NCBI RefSeq assembly: GCF_964355755.1
Contig: NC_092670.1
Span: 38,675,795-38,739,794 of the forward strand
Direction: 5' to 3'
DNA from: Antedon mediterranea
Taxonomy: Eukaryota > Echinodermata > Crinoidea > Comatulida > Antedonidae
DNA length: 64,000 nt
Part shown: positions 1 to 14,200 of the stretch, in pieces
How the letters are laid out: every line of letters starts with the position of its first letter
Position numbering within the stretch: position 1 is the first letter of the stretch
The notes under the pieces: generated by a model
Told to the model about the DNA's origin: nothing
The model's input: the letters and a program-made list of their open reading frames with translations, nothing else
The model's database searches: none
Made by a program: the position numbers and the translations under genes

Positions 1-1409
1 AAAAGATAAGGGCCGAGTAAACGGGACCAGTGGTCCCACTCTAACTTAAACTGGACAACTAAGGAGGTACCCTAGTATAATCCCACCAAGTGACTCCCAG
101 GAACAATCCGCCATTTTCTCACTAATACAGTATCAAATTTCACTATATTTTTCAAATCGTAAATGAGTTACACTCAAATTTAAAAGATGAGGGCTGAGTA
201 AACGGGACCAATGGTCCCACTCTAACTTATACTGGACGACTAAGGGGGTACCCTAGTATAATCCCCAACCAAGTGACTCTCAGGAACAATCCGCCGTTTT
301 CTCACAAATACAGTATCAAATTTCACTATATTTTAAAAATCGTAAATGAGTTACACTCAAACTTTAAAGATGAGGGTTGAGTAAACGGGACCAGTGGTCC
401 CACTCTAACTTATACTCTACAACTAAAGAGGTACCCTATAGTATAATCCCACCAAGTGACTCCCAGGAACAATGTGCCATTTTCTCACAAATACAGTATC
501 AATTTTCACTATATTTTAAAAATGTTATCGTAATTTAGCTAGTTACACTCAAATTTAAAAGATGAGGGCTGAGTAAACGGGACCAGTTGTCGCACTCTAA
601 CTTATACTGGACGACTAAGGAGGTACCCTAGTATAATCCCACCAAGTGACTCTCATGAACAATCCGCCGTTTTCTCACAAATACAGTATCAAATTTCACT
701 ATATTTTAAAAATCGTAAATGAGTTACACTCAAAATTTTAAAAATGAGGGCTGAGTAAACGGGACCAGTGGTCCTACTCTAACTTATACTGGGTGACTAA
801 TGAGGTACCCTAGTATAATCCCACCAAGTGACTCCCAGGAACAATCCGCCATTTTCTTACAAATACAAGTTCAAATTTAACTATATTTTAAAAATCGTAA
901 TTGAGTTACACTCAGATTTAAAAGATGAGGGCTGAGTAAACGGGACCAGTGGTCCCACTCTAACTTATACTGGACGACTAAGGAGGTACCCTAGTATAAT
1001 CCCGCCAAGTGATGCCCAGGAACAATCCGCCGTTTTCGCACAGATACAGTTTCAAATTTCACTATATTTTAAAAATCGTAATTGGGTTACATTCAAATTT
1101 AAAAGATGAGGGCTGAGTAAACGGGACCAGTGGTCCTACTCTAACTTATACTGGGCGACTAAGGAGGTACCCTAGTATAATCCTACCAAGTGACTTCCAG
1201 GAACAATCCGCCGTTTTCTCACAATTACAATATCAAATTTCACTATATATTAACAATCGTAATTGAGTTATACTGAAATTTAAAAGATGAGGGCTGAGTA
1301 AACGGGACCAGTGGTCCAACTCTAACCTATACTGGACGACTAACGAGGTACCCTAGTATAATCCCACCAAGTGAATCCCAGGAACAATCCGCCGTTTTTC
1401 TCACAAATA
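1..1409. repeat. Tandem satellite, ~182-bp unit, about 8 copies
   Basis: Eight diverged units follow head to tail, with equivalent points near 4, 186, 369, 561, 743, 924, 1105 and 1286. The array runs off the left edge of the window and stops abruptly near 1409. Most units carry the palindrome GGGACCAGTGGTCCC followed by a GGTACCCTAGTATAATC motif and an AT-rich second half. The spacing is 181-183 bp apart from one 192-bp interval. No open reading frame is shared by the units, so this is read as satellite DNA. Confidence 0.93.
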
Positions 1410-2870
1410 TTTAATTCCTAATACCATAAAAGCCATAAGTAACAATGAAAATGTAAAGAATGCACAAACCGCGTTTCATAGTTATTGTTGGCTGGAAAAA
1501 ATAAAAGTGGGCTGGCTTATTGTTGGCTGGCTTATTGTTGGCTAGCTTGACACAAGCCTTCTAGGCTTACTCCATAGTTAGCCGCCTGAGGATGGGAGAG
1601 CCTAGATTACTATTTGACTGTAGGTAGTGTAGACCTAGCTAAGTTACGTGCAACTTCCAACTTATTAAGACTATGGGACATTATAAATATTCTACTTTTT
1701 AGTGTCTACAATTTAGAAATATTATTGTTTAGAAAACATGCAATGTAATATACTACTACTAACTATTCAACTAGCCTACTGTGTGACGAAACAAGTGTGA
1801 GTAAAACTCATTCATCCATAACCGCAACAACACACTTATGGAACGCCTAGATAAAGAATGAGTCATAAACGTGACTGATTGAGATCTAAGTATTATTATC
1901 ATCATTGAGATCTACGTATTATCATATCATAGAAATAACAAAATATTGTAAACTAAGATAATTCACAAACAAATTCGCAGAAGATACGAGGAAACAAGTA
2001 AAGCAAGAGAAGAAACGGAAAAAAGAATTGAAAATGAAATTTAGAGAAGCAGAAGAGAAAGATGAAGCGCGCGCATTATTTAGTGAATTATAGTTATTTA
2101 TACGTACCTCCATGAGTGAAGTATATTATAAAAGTAAATACATTGTTTTACATAGCAATGAAAGAAAACAAAAATATGTGACCTAATATTTATAGTAATA
2201 ATGAAATAGCAAATATATCCCAGTAATTGTGTCCTATCTGGAAGTTGTTATTTACAACTCTAATTACAACTTTCCTGGTACGATCCTACAGAAACTCTTC
2301 CCTGGTTGTTATAGTGTTGTTGATGACCACGAACTCAAAATGTGTCAAACATTCACCAATTTTAAATTAATAAACCTAATTCAGGGTACAATAATGTAAT
2401 GGCAATGCACCTTGATCATTTTTGGGTTGGGGATATATTATTGGTATAAACCCGGCCAGGTCTGCATCACACTAGAACGCGCGTGATATAAATTTGGCCA
2501 CGGCACGCCCTTGTGGGTGTATTTAAATTAAAGGATGACAAAAAGATAATGACGTGAGCAAAGGTCTTGTGATTGTGATTCGATCATGGTCGAGGTCTCA
2601 GTCATTGTTAATCTATATTGCGCAATATATTATTGACATTCCATCATTTGCGACTACCTACCTTCTATCGATTAATTCGACTAGGCCTACGTGATTACTT
2701 ACTAAAATGTTCATTTTGATTGAAAGTGTAATTTTATTTAGTATATATGTATATATAATGTTGAATAAAAAATGAATAAATCGTAATCCATACAGAATAA
2801 TATAATATTTGATGACAAATTTTGCAAGTCATTGAAGGGGTATGTCAAACTGATAGAATAGCCAGAACGG
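1410..2870. other. Intergenic, one weak exon-like stretch
   Basis: No recognisable gene. The left part has short repeats of TTGGCTGGCTTATTG near 1490-1550. At 1962-2089 on the plus strand there is an open frame without ATG that ends in TAG. It encodes a very basic then acidic, coiled-coil-like tail (KQEKKRKKELKMKF, then EEKDEARALF) and has a possible acceptor, TTCGCAG, at about 1974-1980. It could be the last exon of a gene to the left or a decayed fragment; nothing else supports it. Confidence 0.4.
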
Positions 2871-2878
2871 TATAAAAG
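2871..2878 (+). promoter_or_regulatory. TATA box of the ferritin gene
   Basis: TATAAAAG lies about 50 bases upstream of the iron-responsive element and about 150 upstream of the ferritin ATG. That places the start of transcription near 2900 and the IRE close to the cap, where it has to be to block ribosome loading. Confidence 0.7.
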
Positions 2879-2920
2879 AACGCAATCCCGTGGTTTTGCA
2901 ACTCATTGAAGTGATCCTGT

Positions 2921-2947
2921 TTTTGCTTTCGCAGTGACGAAACGGAA
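2921..2947 (+). promoter_or_regulatory. Iron-responsive element (IRE) in the ferritin 5' UTR
   Basis: The hexaloop CAGTGA (2932-2937) closes a 5-bp upper stem TTTCG/CGAAA. An unpaired C at 2926 sits exactly five bases before the loop, and a lower stem TTTTG/CGGAA follows with G-U pairs. These are the canonical IRE hallmarks. By established knowledge, IRP binding here represses ferritin translation when iron is low. It lies 73 nt upstream of the ATG, which supports a cytosolic, iron-regulated ferritin. Confidence 0.93.
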
Positions 2948-3019
2948 CGGCGCTTCTACCCTGCAAAATATTGATATTTTTTATAATTTCATAACATTCT
3001 AACCAATTCATCGTTAACC

Positions 3020-4640
3020 ATGGCTCAGTCTCTTCCACGACAAAACTATCACTCTGAATCAGAAGCTGCTGTCAACAAGCAAATCAACTTGGAACTGTAC
3101 GCCTCATACGTGTACCTTTCTATGGTGAGTAGAATGGCTTCCCGCGCGCTGCTTTCTTAAGTCTTTCATAGGCCTAGCACACTGTGTGCGAGCCGAAAAC
3201 GTCATAAGCACATCCGGGTTACTAAGTCGAGAATGACGTAATGTGCAAAAATTATATAGCGCCGCCAATCGATGTTGGCTACATTACTTTTTTAGGCTAA
3301 GGTGAGGTAGTAAATAGAAACAATATTATAACAGTATCATTATTATCAATTTATTTATCCTTGAATTTAAATCAATTATATTTGAATTACGTATGTATGA
3401 TTTGATTTTTTTAGGCATACCACTTTGACCGGGATGACATTGCTCTGCCAGGTTTCAAACGCTTCTTCAAGAAGAACCACGAAGAAGAGAATGAGCATGC
3501 TCAAAAGTTCATGAAGTTCCAGAACCAACGTGGTGGACGAGTTGTTCTGCAGAACATCTGTGTAAGAATTAAAACATTTTAGAAACAAGATAAGTTATAA
3601 GATTAAGTGTTGCAATGAAAGTCAGTAAAATAGTTCATCAATGTAAAATAATTGAACTACACTCACTATTTGGACATGTATAAATCTCTTCATTCCAGTT
3701 CATCAATTTGTTTTAAATTTTTTCTTTTACCCCATGATTTAATGCACTTGTCAATTGTATGACTCACTATACGACCCCCGGGAGAGGTGCGTCATTTACA
3801 AATAATTACCGACGCAGGGGTGCGTCAAAAAACCTAGATGGTACGTCACATCAATGAACAAGGTGTGTCAATGTCCGTCACTTTACCACCCACCATATCA
3901 TAAACAACATGGTCAGTGCGTCAAAATGGGTGCGTCATGGTCACCTAAAGGTAAGTCACCTTTTTGACGCACGGGTGCGTCATGGTATTCAAAAGTATGA
4001 CGCACCTCTCCCGGGGGTCGTATAATTGACAAGTGCATAAGCGCCGTCTACACTATTAAACTAGTTTGCCAAAAAAAGTGTGATGTGACCAAATATAGTG
4101 GTGATATGCCTACATATGGTAGTGATATGACATGTTCATATATGCGCACATCACATTTTTTGTCACAAAGCTTTATATTAATATATTATTTGATCTTTGT
4201 TAATAGAAACCGGACAAGGATGATTGGGGAAGCTGTTTGGAAGCTATGCAGACTGCTCTCGACTTGGAGAAGAACGTCAACAACTCTCTTCTGGAGATGC
4301 ACAACATCGCTGACAAACATGGCGACAAACAGGTACACAAAGTGTTTTACTTGACTGTATCATTTCAGCTTTGAATGTCAATTTTGGTCCTTGTTTTTGT
4401 ATAGATTTTAAATAATTTTGTCATTTGTATGAATGCACCATTTATGCAAAAAATGTTTTGCCATAAATTAATCATTTTTTGTTTTTATTTAAGATGTGCG
4501 ACTTCTTGGAGGCAAACTTCTTGACTGAGCAAGTCGAAGCCATTAAAGAGCTGTCTGACTACGTCGCTAATCTGAAGAGAGTTGGCACAGGCCTTGGAGA
4601 GTACATCTTCGACAAGGAAACTCTTGGAGGAGAATCGTAA
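3020..4640 (+). CDS. Ferritin, heavy-chain-like soma ferritin
   Basis: Four coding exons: 3020-3124, 3415-3561, 4207-4332 and 4494-4640, all with GT-AG junctions, giving 174 residues. Ferritin H-type subunits form the 24-mer cytosolic shell that oxidises Fe(II) and stores Fe(III). The ferroxidase ligands are present: E25 in the INLELYASY segment, E60 and H63 in [10 protein letters not shown]105 in LDLEKNV, and Q139 in [11 protein letters not shown]. There is no signal peptide or mitochondrial leader, so a cytosolic form is expected. The start has a good context (aaccATGG), and an IRE and TATA box lie upstream. The last intron is short; the one before it holds two MITEs. The gene converges with EF1-alpha. 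Confidence 0.97.
3743..4037. mobile_element. MITE with TGCACTTGTCAATT termini, TAA target duplication
   Basis: Inverted ends TGCACTTGTCAATT are followed by a second inverted block, ATACGACCCCCGGGAGAGGT, and the element is flanked by TAA at 3740-3742 and 4038-4040. The left arm carries about 12 extra bases between the two blocks. The interior has many GTGCGTCA motifs and no ORF. It sits in ferritin intron 2. The TWA duplication and lack of coding capacity suggest a PIF/Harbinger-type non-autonomous element. Confidence 0.8.
4041..4176 (+). mobile_element. MITE family H1, partial copy
   Basis: Diverged copy of the AGCTCTGTC family, directly abutting the previous MITE in ferritin intron 2. The left end is eroded to GCCGTCTACACTATTAAAC. 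The right end stops after TTTGTCACA instead of reaching the full terminus. It ends about 30 bases before the acceptor of exon 3. Confidence 0.8.
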
Positions 4641-5878
4641 ACTTGTTATTGATACCATAATAATCAGCTCAAATTATTATACCATTGAGCCATATAGTAT
4701 AAAAAACGTAGTTGTGCCAACATATAAGCAAGTTTAGTATTCATTACAGTAGTACATATAATCCTGTATAACTAGTACCCGCTCAGTCAAAACCATTGAA
4801 ATGCTTTCAAACTAGAAACTACAATACCGAAGAAAAATAAAATAGCAACATCTTCAAAGAACCATTCTAATAAACCTTGTGCAAAATAATTAAAAGTTCA
4901 GTTAAACTGGTGAATAAAAAGAAAAAAAGATTTTTGCTCTTTCGTGAATTTGTTAATGTACTGTAGTGTAAAAATCAATGTTGTATGCGGTTGGTTCTAG
5001 ACAACGGACTCGGAACACAAAATACTGTATAATAACCAACGGACTCGGAACACAAAATATGCAAGCCAACTGCCAACAACAAGGCAATGATTTTCTGAGA
5101 ATGTAGAGTGAATTATTTCAGTTCAACTATATTTACATTTTTTTTCATATTTAACTTGTGTCCCTCATAAAAACTGTATTTCAGCAGAACCGGAAACCAC
5201 CCTGAATGTGTGTAAAGGTCACATCTGTGTATGATGTTCACCAGCACATCCACTTATTATTTCATATAATTTCTTATACGTTCATACTGTATATCTGTCA
5301 CAGGGACATGAACTTTGTGCAACATCACTCAAATCAGGAAGTCCCTACACGCCTTACAAAATTACATCAACACCAGCATCTTACACTTTCATTTCAAAGG
5401 GGTGTCATAAATGAGGTTTCTTCCCACCATTTAGTGTAGTCTAGTATAGTATACACGTTCTGCAGCCTTATACAACCTCCTTTGTAATTTTATTGTAAAT
5501 CGTCAATATTATATGCAAACTACATATATATATAGAAAATACATAACCAATGTACATTGTAAATATTGAATTTATTGTTACTGCCAACTTTACATGGAAC
5601 ACATACGAGACTGAAAATGAAATCCTGGCTTTCTTATGGATTAAAATCTTTTTAAATGAGGAGTTTATAAATGAAATGCATGTTTAAAATAATATATTTA
5701 AATTAAAGTTACATGTACTGTACTCGTTTTTTCTTCTGAAACATTTTCTGTGACTTTTTGTAGAGGACAGCCACTTTCTTAAACATATATTCATGAGAGA
5801 GTTTATAGAGGTGATGAGGCATGGTCGAATTGCTATGGAGTATGCATCAGTTAAACCTTGGTGGCGGTCTGCCAGACA
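4641..5878. other. Convergent 3' region between ferritin and EF1-alpha
   Basis: Ferritin polyadenylation signals AATAAA are at 4846-4851, 4868-4873 and 4913-4918. On the other strand a candidate EF1-alpha AATAAA is at 5571-5576, about 300 bases past its stop. A short direct repeat of GGACTCGGAACACAAAATA occurs near 5003 and 5041. No further gene is seen; the open frames here are short and unlike any family I recognise. Confidence 0.6.
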
Positions 5879-8693
<2,815 letters not shown>

Positions 8694-8713
8694 TTTGATT
8701 TTTTGAAGTGATT

Positions 8714-9884
8714 CTGATAATTAAAATGAATTTTAATACATTTTCAAGGAAAGCACACCAACATTAGGATTGCAGTTACAAAAAGTTTTACTTATTTATT
8801 TTTTAACAGATGCTATTTGCGAGAAGTTAAATATAAATAGTAGTTAAATTATTTGTAGTTATTGGCATCCTAAATGAGAATTTCATCACTGAAATAGTTT
8901 TGCGTTTTTGGCTAGGCCTACATTATGTGTAGACATAGAGTAGGTTACAAATTATTTTAATTGGCTGCGTATAACTATATAGCATGCCTTTTTGCAAACC
9001 ATAGGCTTCCATTGGTGCAAGAGAGAGAAATGCAAAAGGGTAACAATGCTTACGAAGAGGAACGACGACAGTTGACATGGTAACATTATTTTTAACGTAG
9101 TAGTTCGTAGTAAGTAATGTATAGACAGAAATTTTCTTTTAAAATAAATATTTCCGATGGAATGATATATAAATATTTTAATAATTTAATTGAGAACGTA
9201 ATAAATAAATACTGTAGGCCTAGTTACTAAATAAAAAATGCAACACTGGCCATTATATTGGTGAACAGCACTGCATAATATTAACTAAATAACAGTGACC
9301 AAAATGCATAACACCATGACCCATGTGGAACACCATAATTATATTGTGTGTAGCATGCCTTTGCTAAAATCAAATGGCAAATTTATCCCTATTACTACTA
9401 GCCTAGGCCTTTTTTAATGCAAGATTGTAGGTATCCTCAATATATAAAGAGAATGGATAGGCTTACTAGAGTCTAGACTACCCTTTCTCTTTATGTTAAT
9501 TGTTGAGGAGTGGCAGAAATGTGGTTAAATTTACAACGAAAAAATAAAAATAGGCCTACAAAATTCTGCTTCCTATTCAATAAGAAATTGAGAGCGAGAC
9601 ATATGATTATTTTTGTATGAAATATCAATTATTTTTGTGAAACCCAACAGTTTAATCAAATCTTCTGTTCAAGAAAACGGAACAACCGGCATCTATGTAG
9701 TGTATGGTACAGCACAATTTTTCATTAAATTTCAAACATCCAATTGATAAATAACATCATATAACAACATATTGATATGTAAAGTTTGTAATAGAATACA
9801 TACAAAATATTATGTCTTAACGATGCAAAGTATTTTTACTGATTTTATACGATTAAACATAAGACAAAGTAAAACACCTCTTAC
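8714..9884 (-). other. EF1-alpha first intron
   Basis: Bounded by a donor (CCAAG/GTAAGAG on the minus strand, exon end at 9885) and an acceptor (TTATCAG, exon start at 8713). The interior is AT-rich with scattered TAGGCCTA octamers and no recognisable element or ORF. A first intron in the 5' UTR is usual for this gene in animals and often holds enhancers; none can be assigned here. Confidence 0.75.
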
Positions 9885-9942
9885 CTTGGTTTTGCCACGC
9901 GAATAAAAAGGCCGATAAAGGACGATCACGTGGTATATATAC
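9885..9942 (-). promoter_or_regulatory. EF1-alpha core promoter, TOP-like start and 27-nt leader exon
   Basis: On the minus strand a TATATATA box (about 9933-9941) is followed roughly 25-30 bases later by the tract CCTTTTT (9911-9905), then 20 more bases to a perfect donor at 9885/9884. A C followed by pyrimidines at the cap is the 5' TOP signature that places translation-factor mRNAs under mTOR control. The start site is inferred from spacing only. Confidence 0.65.
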
Positions 9943-11086
9943 TGCAAATAGGGTATACTGTAATGACGTCATTTATTCATTTCGGAGATCCCTCCATTCA
10001 CCGTCGTACCATTGAGCGAGTGTTGTGCAATTCGTACTTAACTCTCGTTGTATTAGTACTTCCGGTATTTCATCATTTAGTGTGAACTGCGCAAACGTGG
10101 ACGTCGAGAATATAAAAATTGGAATCAATATTCTAAAATCAATTAAAAGGCATGCCATCTAATTACTTTTATCTCAAATATAGTGGTTGTCTAAAAAAAC
10201 ATTAAAACAAATTCTATGATGATATTTGAATAGGAGGCCCTTAATTAACATTTTTACTAGCATAAGATGTATTGTACTTCTCATGTTTGGTGAAAACAAA
10301 ATGAAAACAAAACTATGATTTCGCTTATGAAAGAGACAATTAAATTAACAGTTAAACTGGAAATTGTTTTAACCAATGATTACGATTTACTATTTTTCCC
10401 TTTAAATTTATGGTTGTTTTCAATAAAATGTCGACTTGATTTTTCTGACAATGAAAGGAATTAAATGTGTATTTGTTCATATATTTATGGAATATATTGT
10501 ATGTTGTATTTGATTTTATTTAGAAATAAAAACCTAAATTTTATTTTTTAGTGGTCGGTTTTAATATGTTTACATATTTGATATATATTTGTGATATATT
10601 ATATCACGTACCCGTATCGCGCCTTGGTAACCACTTCACTAATTAATTTACGTCAGTATTTCAATTTTATGCCTTATTTTTCATTTGTATCGCCGAGAAT
10701 AAGTTATAATAATATTTGAACCAGCTTGCCTAATGGCAATGATAAGATGTTTGAATTGATTATTGAAATAATTATGTATAATAATAAATATTATTAAAAA
10801 TAATAATTTTCGATATTAGATATCGCATTATATAAATCTATATGCATTTTAAAATTAATAATATAATTTAAGGAGACTTATTTTGTGAATATTAACGTGT
10901 TATTCATAATTTGGAAGGTGTTTACTTATTAAAATGTACGAATCATATTTATATTGTAAAGGAAATTCTGAACTTTTTAAGCTGAAAAACATTCGACTCA
11001 AGCATGGACTTAAATAAATAGATTATTTAGTATATATCATAGCAAAGATCTTTTAGTATAGTTACGTAGGTGGCGCGCTCTCTAGA
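9943..11086. other. Divergent spacer between EF1-alpha and DENND3
   Basis: Very AT-rich sequence with no tandem repeat, MITE or gene that I can recognise. It must contain the upstream parts of both divergent promoters. The 61-codon minus-strand open frame near 10000-10158 resembles no family I know. Confidence 0.6.
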
Positions 11087-11212
11087 TATAAAAGTTCAAT
11101 AGGGAAACCCCCTTTTCTCTCTCTTCAGTCGATCATGCGCGACACAATAAACAAATTTAAGCCTTTCTTGGACTTCGGTTTCCAAATTACTTCTGGGTAT
11201 CATTATCGTTAG
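11087..11212 (+). promoter_or_regulatory. DENND3 core promoter and upstream ORF
   Basis: TATAAAAG at 11087-11094 is followed by a pyrimidine tract and a TTCAGTC initiator-like sequence near 11127. The leader then has an upstream ATG at 11135 that opens a 25-codon frame ending in TAG at 11210-11212, 38 bases before the main ATG. An upstream ORF of this kind usually lowers translation of the main frame. The start of transcription is inferred. Confidence 0.5.
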
Positions 11213-11250
11213 CTAATAACAATTATTAATAGTAATAAAACTTAACAATC

Positions 11251-14200
11251 ATGTCAAGGGCAAACAGTGAAGCTAGTGCTTCAGAAGAAACGGATTCGTT
11301 CGGTGGGTATCCTAGGCCTAGATTCGAAGAGACGACGAGGAGGTGCAGCTCTTCGCCTCGAAAATTCAAGATGAATTCTACCCCACTAGTTGTGTCGAAA
11401 CCGAAGTTACATAACAGCCTAGTTGAGATGTGTGTTCTTGTAGGTGTTGACGAGGACACTGGTTTGAAAATAAAGGATTTTTCACAGGTAGAATGAATTG
11501 ACTAGGTTAACGACATATTCATATTTAAATTTTAAAAACATCGAAATCGAATTCATGTCTAGTCTAGGCCTATGACTAATGTAGGTCATATTATGTGTCT
11601 AACTCCCATTTTTAATGGCAAACTCATATAAATTCAAATTTGAACCTAAAGGCCTACAATACAATCTAGCTAAGTACTCTAAATGATGTCTTAACAAGTT
11701 CAGGTATATTAGCAGTGAAGGCACATCATAAAATGTATTCATATTCATTTTTATAGGATCCAGCAATGGACCCATTTGAGTCACTAGATGAAGTTGGTCC
11801 AGTAGACACACAAGTCCTTGCAGTAATAACACCACAGAGTGCGTACTATCCACAGTCAAAGGATATCCAAATAGATCCACGTTACCCTGTGACCACAAGT
11901 GGCTCGATAACCCCAACAAAATCACCAAAAAAGCTACGAAGAACAAGCTCTAGACATCATATCTTGAGAATGATTTCAAGTAACGGTCAAGCTATTCCAC
12001 AATCCATCAACCATGAGATGGTCAATTCGCTTCCTCCACTTTGTTTTCCAGGTGAAGAATAATTTATTTAAATATACAGTACCACATGTATATAATAAAC
12101 ATGTAGTCATTAGAAGAAATTTTGCCTGATGAAAATTAATTAATTTGAAACGATAAAGATGAGGAAATCTGTGAGAATGAGAAAACCCCAACCAAGATTC
12201 AAACTATGTATACCTTAGTATAGTCCTATGAAATTTGTACAAAATGAATGGGTGGGATTATACTCGGATTACATTAACTATTTTTAACCAATGTTTTATA
12301 TTCTAAAGGTGGGAATATACCTGAGCATGGAATTATATTTGATCATATAATACAAAAGACTTAGCAATATTAACATTTAATACTATCAATAAATGAATGA
12401 TTTCAGATGAGGCATATGTGATATCACAATCAAAACATCGTATTCAAGAAACAATCCATACCCTTGTTCTGACAAGTATGACAGGGGTGAGGACGTACGC
12501 TACATGCTTGTCATTTCATGTGCCATACAGTATACAACAGGTAATATTCAATACACTATTATTAAAGTACAAAAAACAAAACAGGATTCAAACCTCAAAA
12601 TTGGGTGACTGGCCTCCTAAAGGGTCTTTCACACCTGTTCCGGCACGCTTTGTCTGCCCATATATGGATATAATAATGTCATATCACTACCATATTTGTG
12701 CATATCACTACCATATTTGGGCACATCACACTTTTTTGTCAAACATAGTGTAGACAGAGCTTTAGTGAGTTCCTTAATACTATGGTACTGTAGTTATTTA
12801 CATACTGAGTAATTTGAAAATAAATATAATGTTATTTCTCTTCAATCTTTCTCTTTTAGTGTATTAAAGATGTAAGGATGGTATGGTTTGTTTTTTCCAT
12901 TAGAATTAAAGATGTATATTGTCCCCCAAAAACATGAAAAATGAAAATTAATAAATCAGACTTTGAATAGGCCATTTTTTAGTATTACCAAAGTTAGTTC
13001 TGTAGAAAAAAAACCTGGAAAAAATAATTTTTTCACTTATAAAATATAACAAAATAAACGGTTAAATTCTACCAAAAACACGCTGCTAGCAGCCAATTTT
13101 ACTGGTTTTTTTTGCTTCAAATTATTTTTTAGGTAAATTATTTTTTTCGAACCAATTTTTTGTCAAAGTGAATAACTTTGATATATATTAAAATATATCT
13201 TTAAATAAAATAATTTAAGATAAATTGTTAATGACATGTATTTTATTAAATAAAGTATTTTTATTTTGTATAAAATAATGTTTCAGAGCAAATCAAGAGA
13301 ACCAGGTTTTTATGACCTAAAACAAGGAACAGACATTTATGAGAAAAATGTGACGACTCGATGGGTTCCTAAATGCATCTGTCTCATAACTCAAGCACCA
13401 TACTTTGGCGTAATGAAGAAAATTTTATCAAGGTATATATTTCTTAAATCAATCTGTATGATTAATTTATCTGCATTTCGTACAATCAACATCTGTTCCT
13501 GGTATAGTACTTCACAATCTTTGTTATTATCTTTGTGTCATTGTTTTATATTCTTTAATTGTTGAAAAGGGAAATTCAAAGCTCCTTCCAGATGTGTGTG
13601 GTGAATGTCTTTGTGAAAGATAAGAAAAATAGAGGTAGAACAATAAACACAGGCTGGGGTTACACATGGGGGTAATTAGAAGTGTGAATCTGTTTTTTTT
13701 TTTGTATGGTAGAAACTTAGCATTAATGTATTGTTAAATCTATTACACAATAATATGGATGAAATTTAGCCATGGAGGAATTCACACATTTGTGATTTCA
13801 AATCATTCAATTAAGCAATAGTATAAATCTATGTCTAAACTATCAAACTAGTTTGAAAAAAGTATGTGATAATTTCACTCTTCCTTGGATGTACTCAAAT
13901 ATGGTGGTGATATGACATCATCATGTCCATATATGGGCACATCACATTTTTTGTCACATAACGTTTGATAGTGTAGACAGAGCTTTCATTCTTTCAAATG
14001 ACAATGATTTCTTTCACCCTGCAATAATTAAATATAAATTTCTTTTATAAAACAATTATGCTTTCAAAAATTGATAATTAAGAGGAAAAAAAAAAATAAA
14101 AGCATGAAAAAGAATCGCCAAGCCTGTGTGTGGGAGGGACTACTGTAGGGATTAATCTGACGACGACAACACCAGAGATTTAAAAAATAATAATAATACG

